64,000 bases of DNA from Flavobacterium sp. CYK-55 (GCF_018413465.1 NZ_JAHCDK010000003.1:361523-425522); one strand, 5' to 3'; positions 27,936 through 37,268 are shown, counted from the stretch's first letter. Translations and numbers: made by a program. The notes: generated from the letters alone by a model not told the origin.

Positions 27936-27971
27936 TCTGTGAGTTAGTTAGGTTGTATACAGAAGTGCAGT

Positions 27972-28871
27972 TTATTTTTTAATAATTAAAGTTTGCCCTA
28001 TTTGAAGCCCGTTTTTGAGTAAAGCTTCGTTTTGGCTTTTAATCTCTTCAACAGAAACATTGTATTTTCTGGACAAACTATACAAAGTTTCTTTGGGTTC
28101 AACTTTGTGTGTAATTGTTTCAGAAATAGTACTAGATTCAGTGGTTTTAACTTCAGCAATTTTTTGAGATGTCTTTTTTTCAGCTACAGGCTTTTCGGTA
28201 ACAGGTGAAGCATCAACCGAAGTTGATTGTTGAATGTCGACCGTTTTACCTTTGGGTATTTTGACTGTTTGACCAACCTGTAATCCTTTAGAAGCAAGTT
28301 CGGGGTTGGCGGCTTTAATCTCATCAACTGAAACGCTATAGGTTCTTGACAAACTGAATAAAGTTTCTTTGGGCAAGACTTTGTGATTGATATCAGTTTG
28401 TGTTTCTCTGATGACAATTTTTTTTACTTCCTGTTTTTTGGGTTGTGATGAAACAACTGTAGAAGAGTTGATTACATCTGAGTCATTGTTTCCTTTGGTT
28501 GATTCAGGCTTGACTTGTTGCTTTTGAGCTTCGTCAGATTTAGATTCTTGAACCGAATCTCTGGTAGACACATCACTTTGAGCAACAGTTTCGTTTTTAT
28601 TGGTTGATTCAACTTCAGGTTTTGAAACACTTTCTTTGCGCGGAACCGGAACTTTAAGCGTCATTCCTTTACTAATACCTTCAACGGCAAACTTATTGAG
28701 TTTGTATATTTCTGCAGGATCAACAAGATATTTTTTAGAAATCATTCTAACGGTTTCACCAAACTGAACTTGATGATCAACAATGTCAACTTCTTGTTCT
28801 TTTTTACGTGTTTGACTGTAACTAGTACACAAAAAGAACAGCGAAAAAAACAAAACCAATAGTTTATTCAT
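27972..28871 (-). CDS. LysM-domain exported protein
   Basis: A 299-residue protein with a signal peptide (about 1-19, ending CTSYSQ). Three LysM modules are visible at about 28-72 (GETVRMISKKYLVDPAEIY), 165-206 (KETLFSLSRTYSVSVDEI) and 255-298 (KETLYSLSRKYNVSVEEI), separated by low-complexity Ser/Thr/Lys/Glu/Gln linkers. There is no catalytic domain, so it probably binds peptidoglycan as a scaffold. Its first LysM is close in style to that of the downstream 687-residue protein, which suggests duplication. It lies 14 bases after guaA in the same operon. Confidence 0.85.
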   Translation of the reverse strand: MNKLLVLFFSLFFLCTSYSQTRKKEQEVDIVDHQVQFGETVRMISKKYLVDPAEIYKLNKFAVEGISKGMTLKVPVPRKESVSKPEVESTNKNETVAQSDVSTRDSVQESKSDEAQKQQVKPESTKGNNDSDVINSSTVVSSQPKKQEVKKIVIRETQTDINHKVLPKETLFSLSRTYSVSVDEIKAANPELASKGLQVGQTVKIPKGKTVDIQQSTSVDASPVTEKPVAEKKTSQKIAEVKTTESSTISETITHKVEPKETLYSLSRKYNVSVEEIKSQNEALLKNGLQIGQTLIIKK

Positions 28872-28885
28872 AGCATAAATTTAAG

Positions 28886-30415
28886 TTATTCCCATTCAAT
28901 TGTGGCTGGTGGCTTTGAACTAATATCATACACCACACGATTTACACCTTTGACTTTATTGATGATTTCATTCGAAATTTTCATCAAAAAATCATACGGC
29001 AAATGTACCCAATCTGCGGTCATACCGTCTGTTGATTCAACCGCTCTGAGCGCTACAACTTTTTCGTAGGTTCGCTCATCTCCCATAACGCCAACACTTT
29101 GCACCGGTAATAAAATCGCTCCTGCTTGCCATACTTTATCATACAAGCCCCACGATTTTAGTCCCTCGATAAAGACGGCATCAACCTCTTGCAATATACG
29201 AACTTTTTCTAAAGTTATATCGCCCAAAATCCTGATGGATAATCCCGGACCCGGAAACGGATGTCTCCCCAATAAAGCAGCATCAATGCCGAGTTCAGCC
29301 CCTACTCTACGAACTTCGTCTTTAAACAACATGCGCAATGGCTCAACAATGTTCAATTTCATATAATCGGGCAATCCGCCAACATTGTGATGCGATTTTA
29401 TGGTTGCCGACGGACCTTTGACTGAAACTGATTCAATTACATCCGGATAAATGGTTCCTTGAGCCAACCATTTGACATTTTCAATTTGATGTGCCTCATC
29501 GTCAAAAACTTCAATAAACACGCGACCAATGACTTTGCGTTTAGATTCTGGATCGCTAATTCCGGCAAGCGCTTCCATAAATCTGGCAGAAGCATCCACA
29601 CCTTTTACGTTCAAACCCATATGTTGGTATTGATCGAGCACATTTTCGAATTCATTTTTTCGGAGCAATCCATTGTTGACAAAAATGCAATACAAATTTT
29701 TACCAATCGCTTTGTGCAATAAAACCGCAGCAACTGTTGAATCAACGCCGCCAGATAATCCTAGTACAACTCGATCGTTCTGCAATTTGCTTTTTAATTC
29801 TGAAACAATTTCATCTACGAAATAACCCGGAGTGAAGTTTTGTGGCACTTGGGCAATGCGAATCAAGAAGTTTTCAAGAAGTAATTTCCCGTCGGTTGAA
29901 TGATATACTTCAGGATGAAACTGTATTGCGTAAGTTAACTCACCTTCAATTCTATACGCCGCATTATTTACATCATGCGTACTGGCCAATCGAACACCAT
30001 GATTGGGCAGTTTTTTTATGGTATCACTGTGTGACATCCACACTTGTGAATCAACCAAAATACCTTCAAAAAGAGGTTCGTCCGCTTTAATAAAAGTAAG
30101 ATTGGCTCTGCCGTATTCACGAATGTTGGACGGTGCTACTTCGCCTCCATTAAAATGAGCCAAATACTGCGCGCCATAACAAACCGCCAATAACGGGAGC
30201 TTTCCTCTGATGTTTGACAAATCAGGATGCGGTGCGTCATCAGATCTAACTGAAAAAGGACTACCCGATAAAATAACGGCTTTGTAATTAGACAAATCTT
30301 CCGGAATGTGATGATAAGGATAAATTTCACAGAAGATGTTGAGTTCTCGAACCCTTCGTGCAATAAGTTGGGTGTATTGAGAACCAAAATCGAGAATAAG
30401 TACGTTGTGTTGCAT
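28886..30415 (-). CDS. guaA: GMP synthase (glutamine-hydrolysing)
   Basis: A 509-residue enzyme that converts XMP to GMP with ATP and glutamine. The N-terminal amidotransferase domain has the Cys in [14 protein letters not shown] and the His-Glu pair in QFHPEVYHS. The ATP-pyrophosphatase domain has the PP-loop [14 protein letters not shown], followed by the dimerisation domain with [15 protein letters not shown] and the C-terminal PPATIEWE. I place the start at MQHNVLIL (30415); an upstream in-frame TTG two codons earlier is less likely. It leads an operon with two LysM genes, OsmC and DUF3820. The leader is very short: a TA-T3-TTTG box sits only a few bases before the ATG. Confidence 0.96.
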   Translation of the reverse strand: MQHNVLILDFGSQYTQLIARRVRELNIFCEIYPYHHIPEDLSNYKAVILSGSPFSVRSDDAPHPDLSNIRGKLPLLAVCYGAQYLAHFNGGEVAPSNIREYGRANLTFIKADEPLFEGILVDSQVWMSHSDTIKKLPNHGVRLASTHDVNNAAYRIEGELTYAIQFHPEVYHSTDGKLLLENFLIRIAQVPQNFTPGYFVDEIVSELKSKLQNDRVVLGLSGGVDSTVAAVLLHKAIGKNLYCIFVNNGLLRKNEFENVLDQYQHMGLNVKGVDASARFMEALAGISDPESKRKVIGRVFIEVFDDEAHQIENVKWLAQGTIYPDVIESVSVKGPSATIKSHHNVGGLPDYMKLNIVEPLRMLFKDEVRRVGAELGIDAALLGRHPFPGPGLSIRILGDITLEKVRILQEVDAVFIEGLKSWGLYDKVWQAGAILLPVQSVGVMGDERTYEKVVALRAVESTDGMTADWVHLPYDFLMKISNEIINKVKGVNRVVYDISSKPPATIEWE

Positions 30416-30486
30416 GGGCAAAAATACTTTTAAAAAATCAGAGTTGAAAATAGAATTTAAAAAAACTATTTTTACTCAAAAAAGTC

Positions 30487-30858
30487 ATGTTTAAAACTCT
30501 TTTTTATGTTGGCTTAGGCGGAGCTATCGGCAGCATATTTCGCTATTTAACAACTGTATTGGTTCAAAAGTATTACAGTGCAATTTTTCCGCTGGCAACT
30601 TTTACGACAAATGTAATTGGTTGCTTTTTGATTGGTGTTTTGATGAGTTGGCTCGAAAAAAACAATATACTTAACGGTCCACTCAAATGGCTATTGGTGA
30701 CCGGTTTTTGCGGAGGCTATACAACCTTTTCAACTTTTGCTTTTGAAAACATTCAATTGATGCAAAACCAACAAACACTTTGGGCTTTAATCTATAGCAT
30801 TTGTAGTATTGTTATAGGAATAATTTCGGTTTGGCTGGGCATGAGTATTGCAAAATAA
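30487..30858 (+). CDS. crcB: Fluoride ion channel CrcB/Fluc
   Basis: A 123-residue membrane protein with four helices, the standard size of Fluc channels, which form dual-topology dimers that let fluoride leave the cell. Family blocks are GGAIGSIFRYL, FTTNVIGCFLIGVL and GFCGGYTTFSTFAFE with the TTFSTF fluoride-path residues. There is only one copy, so it should work as a homodimer. I looked for a fluoride riboswitch in the 65-base AT-rich gap from guaA and saw none. It is divergent from guaA and followed by the NrnA-like gene after 61 bases. Confidence 0.93.
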   Translation: MFKTLFYVGLGGAIGSIFRYLTTVLVQKYYSAIFPLATFTTNVIGCFLIGVLMSWLEKNNILNGPLKWLLVTGFCGGYTTFSTFAFENIQLMQNQQTLWALIYSICSIVIGIISVWLGMSIAK

Positions 30859-30904
30859 TGCACTTAAGACTGCGTTAATTTACTGCACATCTGACAAAAA
30901 AATG

Positions 30905-30912
30905 TAACTTCG
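30905..30912 (+). promoter_or_regulatory. -7 promoter-like box before the DHH phosphoesterase gene
   Basis: TAACTTCG matches TAnnTTTG at seven of eight positions and lies 7 bases before the ATG, so the transcript would have almost no leader. Confidence 0.4.
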
Positions 30913-30919
30913 CAGCCTT

Positions 30920-31927
30920 ATGACTACAGCAGACATTCAGAAAGTTACTCAACTACTGGCAGAACCCAAGAAAATTGCGATTATTCCGCACCGAAGCCCC
31001 GACGGCGATGCTATGGGTTCGACTTTGGCCATGTTTCATTTTTTAAAAAAATGCGGTCATGACCCGATGGTCATTTCACCCAATGACTTCCCGGAGTTTT
31101 TAGCTTGGATGCCAGCTAGTGAAAGTGTGCTCGTTTATGAAAACGACCGCGTCAAAACCACCAAAATTCTTCAAGAAGCTGAGCTTATTTTTACCCTTGA
31201 TTTTAATGCTTTGCACCGTACCGGCGAATTGGAAAAAGTACTCAGCCAACTACAAGCTCCATTTGTGATGATTGACCATCATCAAAGCCCTGACAGTTAT
31301 GCAACCGTTACTTATTCTGACACGCAGTTTGGATCAACTTGTGAAATGGTGTACAATTTTATTTCATTTTTAGGAGGAAAAAATCAGATTGATCAAACCA
31401 TCGCTACCTGTATCTATACCGGGATTCTGACGGATTCAGGTTCGTTTAGATTTCCGAAAACTACCGGAAACACCCATCGAATTGTAGCTGAATTGATTGA
31501 TTTAGGCGTTGACAATACACAAATACCGGCTTTGCTTTTTGACAACAACTCTTATGAAAGTAGACAATTACTGGGTAGAGCATTGAACAATTTGGTTGTT
31601 TTTCCTGAATACAAAGCTGCTTACACCGCGCTTACACAAGCAGAACTCGATGAATTCAAATACGAAAAAGGCGATACCGAAGGCATTGTCAATTATGGCT
31701 TGAGCATCAAAGGAATTCAATTAGCTGCTATTTTTATTGAGCATAAAGATGAAAACATTATCAAGATTTCTTTGCGCTCACAAGGAGATATTGATGTTAA
31801 TCAAATGGCACGAGATCACTTCAACGGTGGCGGACACATCAATGCAGCTGGGGGGAAATCGTCTTTAAGCATGCTACAAACAATAGAAAAATTCAAACAA
31901 GTTATTACCCAAATACCACATAAATGA
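30920..31927 (+). CDS. DHH-family phosphoesterase, NrnA-like oligoribonuclease / pAp phosphatase
   Basis: A 335-residue cytoplasmic enzyme of the DHH/DHHA1 family. The N-terminal domain has HRSPDGDAMGS, the metal-binding FTLDFNALHR and the signature MIDHHQSPD. The C-terminal DHHA1 domain has the substrate-binding GGGHINAAGG. NrnA-type members degrade short RNA oligonucleotides and 3'-phosphoadenosine 5'-phosphate, and Bacteroidota lack Orn, so nanoRNA turnover is a likely role. Cyclic dinucleotide hydrolysis is an alternative for this fold. The stop overlaps the GldI start (ATGA), which places a housekeeping gene in the same transcript as periplasmic isomerases. Confidence 0.88.
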   Translation: MTTADIQKVTQLLAEPKKIAIIPHRSPDGDAMGSTLAMFHFLKKCGHDPMVISPNDFPEFLAWMPASESVLVYENDRVKTTKILQEAELIFTLDFNALHRTGELEKVLSQLQAPFVMIDHHQSPDSYATVTYSDTQFGSTCEMVYNFISFLGGKNQIDQTIATCIYTGILTDSGSFRFPKTTGNTHRIVAELIDLGVDNTQIPALLFDNNSYESRQLLGRALNNLVVFPEYKAAYTALTQAELDEFKYEKGDTEGIVNYGLSIKGIQLAAIFIEHKDENIIKISLRSQGDIDVNQMARDHFNGGGHINAAGGKSSLSMLQTIEKFKQVITQIPHK

Positions 31928-32505
31928 TACAAAAAATTAAGTATATTTTTTTAACTGCTACCACCGCTACAATTTTAAGTTGTTGTTCACAGCAAAACGC
32001 GCGTAAACCCATATCGCATTCTTCAGGAACTTTTTTGAATGAATCAGTTGAGCGAAACAAGAAACTCGTATCGGCAGAAGAATCTTTAATTGATTCTATT
32101 ATTAAGAGTAATCCAAATGTCAACTATTTGGCTTCAAAAAAAGGCTATTGGTATCGATATGACAAACGAAATACCACAGATACTTTGCGTCCCAAAAAAG
32201 GAGATATTGCACATTATACCTACGAGATTAAAGACTTGTCCGGAAATGTAATTTACTCAGAACTTGAGCTTCGTCCACAAGATTATCGCGTTGATCAAGA
32301 ACAAAAAATCATCCGCGGATTACGAGACGGCATCAAACTCATGCGCAAAAATGAAACAGTAACTTTCTTGTTTCCGTCGCATATGGGCTATGGTTATCAC
32401 GGAGACAATCGTCGTATTGGACACAACCAACCGCTAATTTACACAGTGACTTTAAATTCTTTTGAGCCAGAAACCAAACCCACAACTAAACCTGTAACTG
32501 AATAA
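31924..32505 (+). CDS. gldI: Gliding-motility-associated FKBP-type isomerase lipoprotein GldI
   Basis: A 193-residue lipoprotein; the lipobox is LSCC with the probable lipidated Cys at about 20-21. The C-terminal part is an FKBP-type peptidyl-prolyl isomerase domain (YELRPQDYRV-like core, FLFPSHMGYGYHGD and a final YTVTLNSF). Overall it matches GldI, a lipoprotein required for gliding in Flavobacterium, where it is thought to help fold T9SS or gliding components. The substitution of several FKBP pocket aromatics means catalytic activity is uncertain. It overlaps the NrnA-like gene by 4 bases and is followed after 4 bases by a cyclophilin-FKBP fusion. Confidence 0.88.
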   Translation: MIQKIKYIFLTATTATILSCCSQQNARKPISHSSGTFLNESVERNKKLVSAEESLIDSIIKSNPNVNYLASKKGYWYRYDKRNTTDTLRPKKGDIAHYTYEIKDLSGNVIYSELELRPQDYRVDQEQKIIRGLRDGIKLMRKNETVTFLFPSHMGYGYHGDNRRIGHNQPLIYTVTLNSFEPETKPTTKPVTE

Positions 32506-32509
32506 TTGT

Positions 32510-33631
32510 ATGAAAAAAATCTCAATTTTTATTTTTGCCTTGATCTTTTTTACGGCATGTAAAAATGCAGAAAACAACTTGCCAGATGGGCTATATGCCG
32601 AAATTGAAACCAACAAAGGAACCATCATAACCCAACTTGATTTTGAAAAAACACCCGTAACCGTAGCTAATTTTGTTTGTTTGGCCGAAGGAAAAAACCC
32701 TTGTGTAGCAACGCAATTTAAAGGCAAACCTTTTTATGACGGGCTCAAATTTCATCGAGTGATTCCTAATTTTATGATTCAAGGCGGTGATCCTAATGGT
32801 GATGGTTCGGGCGATGCCGGCTATAGATTTAAAGATGAAATCAATGAAAACTGCTTTACTGATGGCGGTGTTTTAGCCATGGCAAACTCAGGACCGGCTA
32901 CCAACGGAAGTCAATTTTTTATCACACATACCGCTACCCGTTGGCTTGATGGAAGACATACCATTTTTGGACACGTCGTTGACAACGGTATGGAAACGGT
33001 TAACAGCATTGAACCCAATGACGAAATCGTAAAAGTGACCATCATTCGAAAAGGAGCTGCAGCCAAAAAATTTGATGCCGAAAAAGTTTTTGCCAATAAC
33101 TTTGTTGAAGAAGCCAAAGCACGCGAACAGCAAAAAAAGATTGACGCAGAAAATCAGCGTTTATACGAAATCAAATTCAAGCCGGTAATCGATAAAAAAT
33201 TGGCTGAATTTGCTGCTTTGCGTAAAGCCAGCCAAAAAACAGCTTCGGGTTTGCAGTACAAAATCATTGCTTCAACCGGAGGAAAAAAACCAAAACCAGG
33301 TAGTGAAATTTATATTCATTACGCCGGATTTCTTGAAAACGGTGACTTGTTTGATACCAGTAAAGCATCCGTTGCAGAACAATTTGGCAAACTCGACATT
33401 GCAAGAGCACAAGCACAGCAATACATACCGATTCCGTTTACTGCCGGAAAAAGAGATGGCATGATTCCGGGTTTTATTGAAGGCATTGAAAAATTATCTT
33501 TTGGAGAAAAAGCTATTATTTTTATACCTTCACATTTGGGTTACGGCCCGCAAGGTGCCGGTGGAGTGATTCCGCCAAATGCCAACCTTATTTTTGAAAT
33601 TGAATTGCTAGAAAAAATGCCTAATCGTTAG
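32510..33631 (+). CDS. Cyclophilin-FKBP fusion peptidyl-prolyl isomerase, lipoprotein
   Basis: A 373-residue envelope protein with a lipoprotein signal (FFTAC, Cys at about 17). Residues 30-185 form a cyclophilin domain (VANFVCLAEGKNP, FHRVIPNFMIQGGDP, NGSQFFITHTATRWLDGRHTIFG). A Lys/Glu-rich helical linker follows, and residues 265-370 are an FKBP domain (EIYIHYAGFLENGDLFDTS, IFIPSHLGYGPQGAGGVIPP). Having two different isomerase folds in one chain suggests a strong folding factor in the periplasm. It lies between GldI and a second protein of the same plan. Confidence 0.9.
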   Translation: MKKISIFIFALIFFTACKNAENNLPDGLYAEIETNKGTIITQLDFEKTPVTVANFVCLAEGKNPCVATQFKGKPFYDGLKFHRVIPNFMIQGGDPNGDGSGDAGYRFKDEINENCFTDGGVLAMANSGPATNGSQFFITHTATRWLDGRHTIFGHVVDNGMETVNSIEPNDEIVKVTIIRKGAAAKKFDAEKVFANNFVEEAKAREQQKKIDAENQRLYEIKFKPVIDKKLAEFAALRKASQKTASGLQYKIIASTGGKKPKPGSEIYIHYAGFLENGDLFDTSKASVAEQFGKLDIARAQAQQYIPIPFTAGKRDGMIPGFIEGIEKLSFGEKAIIFIPSHLGYGPQGAGGVIPPNANLIFEIELLEKMPNR

Positions 33632-33663
33632 TTATAATCATTTAAATCAATTACTTAAACACA

Positions 33664-34896
33664 ATGAAAATTAAAATTTTTGCTCTTATATTTTTGGCGA
33701 GCTTCAGTATGAATGCCCAAAAAGGAAAAAAAGCTGTTCCGGCAAAAAAACCGACTGCTGCCAATCAGGCAAAACCTGCACAAAGCACAGATGGCCTTTT
33801 TGTTGAATTTGAAACTGCCAAAGGAAAAATCTTGGTTCGTTTAGAGTATCAAAAAGTCCCAATCACAGTTGCAAACTTTGTGGCTTTGACTGAAGGAAAA
33901 CAAAGCTTTGTAACCGACCCAAAACTCAAAGGAAAACCATTTTATGATGGGCTTAAGTTTCATAGAGTGATTAAAGACTTTATGATTCAAGGTGGTGACC
34001 CTGCCGGAAATGGTTCTGGTGGTCCGGGTTATAGCTTTAAAGACGAAATTGTTCCGGAATTTGTGTTTGATAAATCCGGTATATTAGCAATGGCCAACTC
34101 AGGTCCGGCCACCAACGGAAGTCAATTTTTTATTACGCACAAAGATACGCCTTGGCTCAACGGAAAACACACCATTTTCGGTTATGTAGTTACCGGTCAA
34201 AATGTAGTAGATGCCATTGCACAAGACGATGTGATGAAAAAAGTAACCATCATTCGCAAAGGTGCTGCTGCCAAAGCATTTGATGCTGTAAAAGTTTTTG
34301 GTGATTACTATGCAAACAAAGCCGAAGACGATAAAAAACAAGCGGCCATTCAAGCCGAAGCAAAAGCCAAAAAAGAAGCAGCTGATGCTGAAGCTAAAAA
34401 AGCATATGATATGAAATATGCTCCGGTAAAAGCCGAAAAAGTAAAGCAATTGGCCGAGGTTAGAAAAACTGCTACCAAAACAGCTTCCGGGCTAGAATTT
34501 GCAAATCTTAAAAAAGGCACTGATAAAAAACCAGCTGATGGAAGCAATATTTATGTTCATTATGCCGGATATTTAGAAGACGGTTCTTTGTTTGACAGCA
34601 GCTATGAAGAAGTAAACAAAACCTACGGAAAATTTGATGAAAACCGCGCGAAGCAAAACGGTTATCAACCATTTCCGTTTCAAGCGGGCCGCAAAGACGG
34701 TTTGATTCCGGGCTTTTTAGAAGGTATTGGCAATATGAATATTGGCGATAAAGCGGTTTTCTTTATTCCTTCAAACTTAGGATACGGTGAGAGCGGAGCC
34801 GGCGGCGTGATTCCACCTAATGCCAACATCATTTTTGAAGTTGAGATTTTTGATGCCTTACCGGGCTCAACCATCACTACTACTGAAAAGAAATAA
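33664..34896 (+). CDS. Cyclophilin-FKBP fusion peptidyl-prolyl isomerase, periplasmic
   Basis: A 410-residue paralogue of the preceding gene, with a cleavable signal peptide (about 1-19, ending MNAQ) instead of a lipobox, so it should be soluble in the periplasm. Cyclophilin domain at about 45-215 (VANFVALTEGKQ, FHRVIKDFMIQGGDP, NGSQFFITHKDTPWLNGKHTIFG), an Ala/Lys-rich coiled linker (about 220-265), and FKBP domain at about 290-400 (NIYVHYAGYLEDGSLFDSS, FFIPSNLGYGESGAGGVIPP). The two isomerases probably arose by duplication and now differ in location. A strong terminator follows. Confidence 0.9.
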   Translation: MKIKIFALIFLASFSMNAQKGKKAVPAKKPTAANQAKPAQSTDGLFVEFETAKGKILVRLEYQKVPITVANFVALTEGKQSFVTDPKLKGKPFYDGLKFHRVIKDFMIQGGDPAGNGSGGPGYSFKDEIVPEFVFDKSGILAMANSGPATNGSQFFITHKDTPWLNGKHTIFGYVVTGQNVVDAIAQDDVMKKVTIIRKGAAAKAFDAVKVFGDYYANKAEDDKKQAAIQAEAKAKKEAADAEAKKAYDMKYAPVKAEKVKQLAEVRKTATKTASGLEFANLKKGTDKKPADGSNIYVHYAGYLEDGSLFDSSYEEVNKTYGKFDENRAKQNGYQPFPFQAGRKDGLIPGFLEGIGNMNIGDKAVFFIPSNLGYGESGAGGVIPPNANIIFEVEIFDALPGSTITTTEKK

Positions 34897-34913
34897 GTAC
34901 AAGTATATATAAT

Positions 34914-34948
34914 AAAAAAGCACGGTTTTGAACCGTGCTTTTTTTTAT
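34914..34948. terminator. Terminator after the isomerase operon
   Basis: A 10-base perfect hairpin, AAGCACGGTT (34918-34927) and AACCGTGCTT (34931-34940), followed by eight T on the plus strand and flanked by an A-run, so it may also serve the convergent minus-strand gene. Confidence 0.85.
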
Positions 34949-34957
34949 AAGCTAATT

Positions 34958-35389
34958 TTAGAATTTCCAGTCAAAATCATCAGCGTTTTTGGCAACAACT
35001 CCAAGTTCAACTTTGACAATTTCGTTGTATTCGGTTTGCAAGATGAGCCAATGATCTTCATTAAAGTGATTCTCGGCTAAATCAAATTCTTCAATTTCCC
35101 AGTTTTTGTATTGTTTGGTTTGAAGCAGTTTCTTGATTTCATCAGCGGTTTTCCCGATCACGAATTGCTGGTACAAAACCAAATCCGGATGCGATGAAAT
35201 AATATAACCCATTCTAAAACCTTCATCTTCATAAAAAGTTAGTCTGAGTTTGGGCGCGTTGTACACATAAATAATATTCTGGTCGTCATCTTCAAATTGT
35301 TTGTCAGGCTTGCCTAAAACCGCTTGAACATCTTTTTGTTTCATACCAAACAACAACGGACCAATGCCAAATTTGGGTCTGATTTCCAT
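34958..35389 (-). CDS. Conserved hypothetical protein
   Basis: A 143-residue soluble protein that I do not recognise as a named family. The N-terminus FGIGPLLFGMKQKDVQAVLGKPDK resembles the start of BamE/SmpA-like or YjgB-like small alpha-beta folds in which a helix is followed by a G-x-P-D turn. The rest is acidic, with LRLTFYEDEGF and WEIEEFDLAENHF. No signal peptide, membrane helix or catalytic motif is seen. It follows the GNAT gene by 2 bases, so both are likely made together. Confidence 0.6.
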   Translation of the reverse strand: MEIRPKFGIGPLLFGMKQKDVQAVLGKPDKQFEDDDQNIIYVYNAPKLRLTFYEDEGFRMGYIISSHPDLVLYQQFVIGKTADEIKKLLQTKQYKNWEIEEFDLAENHFNEDHWLILQTEYNEIVKVELGVVAKNADDFDWKF

Positions 35390-35391
35390 AT

Positions 35392-36003
35392 TTATCTGTT
35401 TTTAATTTTTTGTTCCAGGTTTGTTTTTACCCCATTAAACCATTCGTCGCGCAAGATACTCAAAACAATACTATCGCGGCGGACATCGCTCTGATAAGTA
35501 GGCATGTTGCTGCGCAAAACACCGTCTACTTGGCAACCAATACTGCGCATGGCGGCTTTGCTTCGTTGGTTATTGTTATCGGCTCTGAATTCAACGCGCT
35601 GCATACCGAGCGTTTCAAAAGCATAGGTCAACAACAAAAGTTTGCAGTTTTTATTGAGCGCGGTTCCTTGAAAATCTTTTCCGTACCAAGTGTAGCCCAA
35701 TTGTAAAGTCTGAAAATGAGGTTGAATATCGTAAAACCTTGTGGAGCCAGCATATCGATTGGTGGTTTTATCAAAAACAACAAACGGAAACTCGGTGCCT
35801 TTGGCTCTGGCCTGGATGGCTTTTCGGATGTATTTTTCTAAGTTCTCAGCGCCCGAAGCAGGCTCTAACGAATACTTCCAGAGTTCGGGTTCTTGCAGCG
35901 AAAACGGCAATAAATGATCAAAATCTGAAAGTTCTAACGGACGCAGTAAAACGCTTTCGTTTTGAAGGATGATATTTTGTGGGATAAAAGTTGATTCTGA
36001 CAT
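35392..36003 (-). CDS. GNAT-family N-acetyltransferase, RimJ/RimL-like
   Basis: A 203-residue acetyltransferase. The typical elements are LLRPLELSDFDHLLPF at the N-terminus, RYAGSTRFYDI in the central strand, QLGYTWYGKDFQGTALNKNCKLLLLTYAF where acetyl-CoA is bound, and MQRVEFRADNNNQRSKAAMRSIG. It belongs with the RimJ/RimL group that acetylates protein N-termini or small amines; the substrate is not evident. The next gene downstream starts within 2 bases. Upstream of the ATG lies the GC-rich intergenic repeat at 36016-36080. Confidence 0.85.
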   Translation of the reverse strand: MSESTFIPQNIILQNESVLLRPLELSDFDHLLPFSLQEPELWKYSLEPASGAENLEKYIRKAIQARAKGTEFPFVVFDKTTNRYAGSTRFYDIQPHFQTLQLGYTWYGKDFQGTALNKNCKLLLLTYAFETLGMQRVEFRADNNNQRSKAAMRSIGCQVDGVLRSNMPTYQSDVRRDSIVLSILRDEWFNGVKTNLEQKIKNR

Positions 36004-36015
36004 GGCGGTTTCTTT

Positions 36016-36080
36016 AGCCCCGATCGCAACGGCATCCTCCCGACTCGTTCGGGAGATATAGTGGAGAGCGGGAATAGCTT
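36016..36080. repeat. GC-rich intergenic repeat, copy A
   Basis: A 65-base element starting AGCCCCGATCGCAACGGC and ending GCGGGAATAGCTT. In its centre is a 7-base hairpin, CTCCCGA (36037-36043) and TCGGGAG (36049-36055). The ends resemble copy B at 52.1 kb (AGCCC-GAT-GCA-CGG at one end, TAGCTTC at the other). Confidence 0.6.
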
Positions 36081-36089
36081 CAAAAAATA

Positions 36090-37268
36090 TTAATATTCAA
36101 AAATTCCGTTCGGGCTTTGGATGGTCAACTTCTTGACATCAGAAGCCTCTACTCTACCGACAATTTGCGCCGCAATGCCGAACGATTCTGAAATTGAAAT
36201 CAAATCGGCAGCCATGTGTTCGGGCACATAGAATTCAAGGCGATGTCCGCAATTGAATACTTGATACATCTCTTTCCATGAGGTTTGCGATTGCTCTTGA
36301 ATAAGCGCAAACAAAGGCGGAACCGTAAATAGATTGTCTTTGATGATGTGCAGATTTTCAATAAAATGCAACACCTTGGTTTGACCGCCACCGCTGCAAT
36401 GCACCATACCGTGAATGTCGGTCGGGCGATATTTTTCGAGGACTTTTTTGACTACCGGCGCATAGGTTCTCGTAGGCGACAAGACTAGTTTTCCGGCATT
36501 GAGCGGAGCTCCTTTGACCACATCGGTGAGTTGAATATTCCCGGAATAAACGAGTTCTTTGGGTACTTGGGCGTCATAACTTTCGGGGTATTTCTCGGCC
36601 AACGAATGATGAAAAACATCGTGTCGAGCAGATGTTAATCCGTTGCTGCCCATGCCTCCGTTGTACTCGTTTTCATAAGTAGCCTGTCCAAACGAAGCCA
36701 AGCCAACAATAACGTCTCCGGACTGAATGCGAGCGTTGTCAATAACCTCAGAGCGTTTCATACGAGCCGTTACGGTTGAATCAACAATAATGGTGCGCAC
36801 CAAATCGCCTACGTCAGCGGTTTCACCTCCGGTAGAAAAAATCTCAACGCCATGGTTTTTGAGTTCGGCAATGAGTTCTTCAGTTCCCGAAATAATGGCT
36901 TGAATTACTTCGCCGGGAATGAGGTTTTTATTGCGCCCAATAGTAGACGAAAGCATGATTTTACTGGTGGCTCCTACGCAAAGTAAATCGTCGATGTTCA
37001 TGATCAGTGCGTCTTGGGCAATGCCTTTCCAGACTGAAAGATCGCCTGTTTCTTTCCAATACATATAAGCCAAGGATGATTTGGTTCCGGCGCCATCGGC
37101 ATGCATCACCAAACAATAATTGTCATCGCCGGTTAGAGTATCGGGGACTATTTTGCAAAATGCTTTAGGGAACAAACCTTTGTTGAGGTTTTTGATGGCG
37201 TTGTGTACATCGTCTTTGGTAGCCGAAACGCCGCGCAAATCATAGCGCTTTGAAGTTTCTGAATTCAT
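36090..37268 (-). CDS. purM: Phosphoribosylformylglycinamidine cyclo-ligase (AIR synthase) family
   Basis: A 392-residue protein of the PurM/AIR-synthase fold. It shows YDLRGVSATKDDVHNAI, the ATP-site segment HADGAGTKSSLAYMYW, DALIMNIDDLLCVGA and the C-terminal IHGMVHCSGGGQTKVLHF. It is about 40 residues longer than E. coli PurM, as is common for the Bacteroidota form. PurM closes the imidazole ring to give AIR in purine synthesis. The frame is open to 37319, but MNSETSKRYDL at 37268 is chosen because a perfect promoter box and ACAACA-rich leader lie just upstream (37289-37296). The OmpA-like genes upstream are thus probably on a different transcript. Confidence 0.88.
   Translation of the reverse strand: MNSETSKRYDLRGVSATKDDVHNAIKNLNKGLFPKAFCKIVPDTLTGDDNYCLVMHADGAGTKSSLAYMYWKETGDLSVWKGIAQDALIMNIDDLLCVGATSKIMLSSTIGRNKNLIPGEVIQAIISGTEELIAELKNHGVEIFSTGGETADVGDLVRTIIVDSTVTARMKRSEVIDNARIQSGDVIVGLASFGQATYENEYNGGMGSNGLTSARHDVFHHSLAEKYPESYDAQVPKELVYSGNIQLTDVVKGAPLNAGKLVLSPTRTYAPVVKKVLEKYRPTDIHGMVHCSGGGQTKVLHFIENLHIIKDNLFTVPPLFALIQEQSQTSWKEMYQVFNCGHRLEFYVPEHMAADLISISESFGIAAQIVGRVEASDVKKLTIQSPNGIFEY

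Noticed and set aside
30421..30487. Fluoride riboswitch before crcB
   Set aside because: The gap is only about 65 bases, AT-rich and without the conserved riboswitch core or hairpins.
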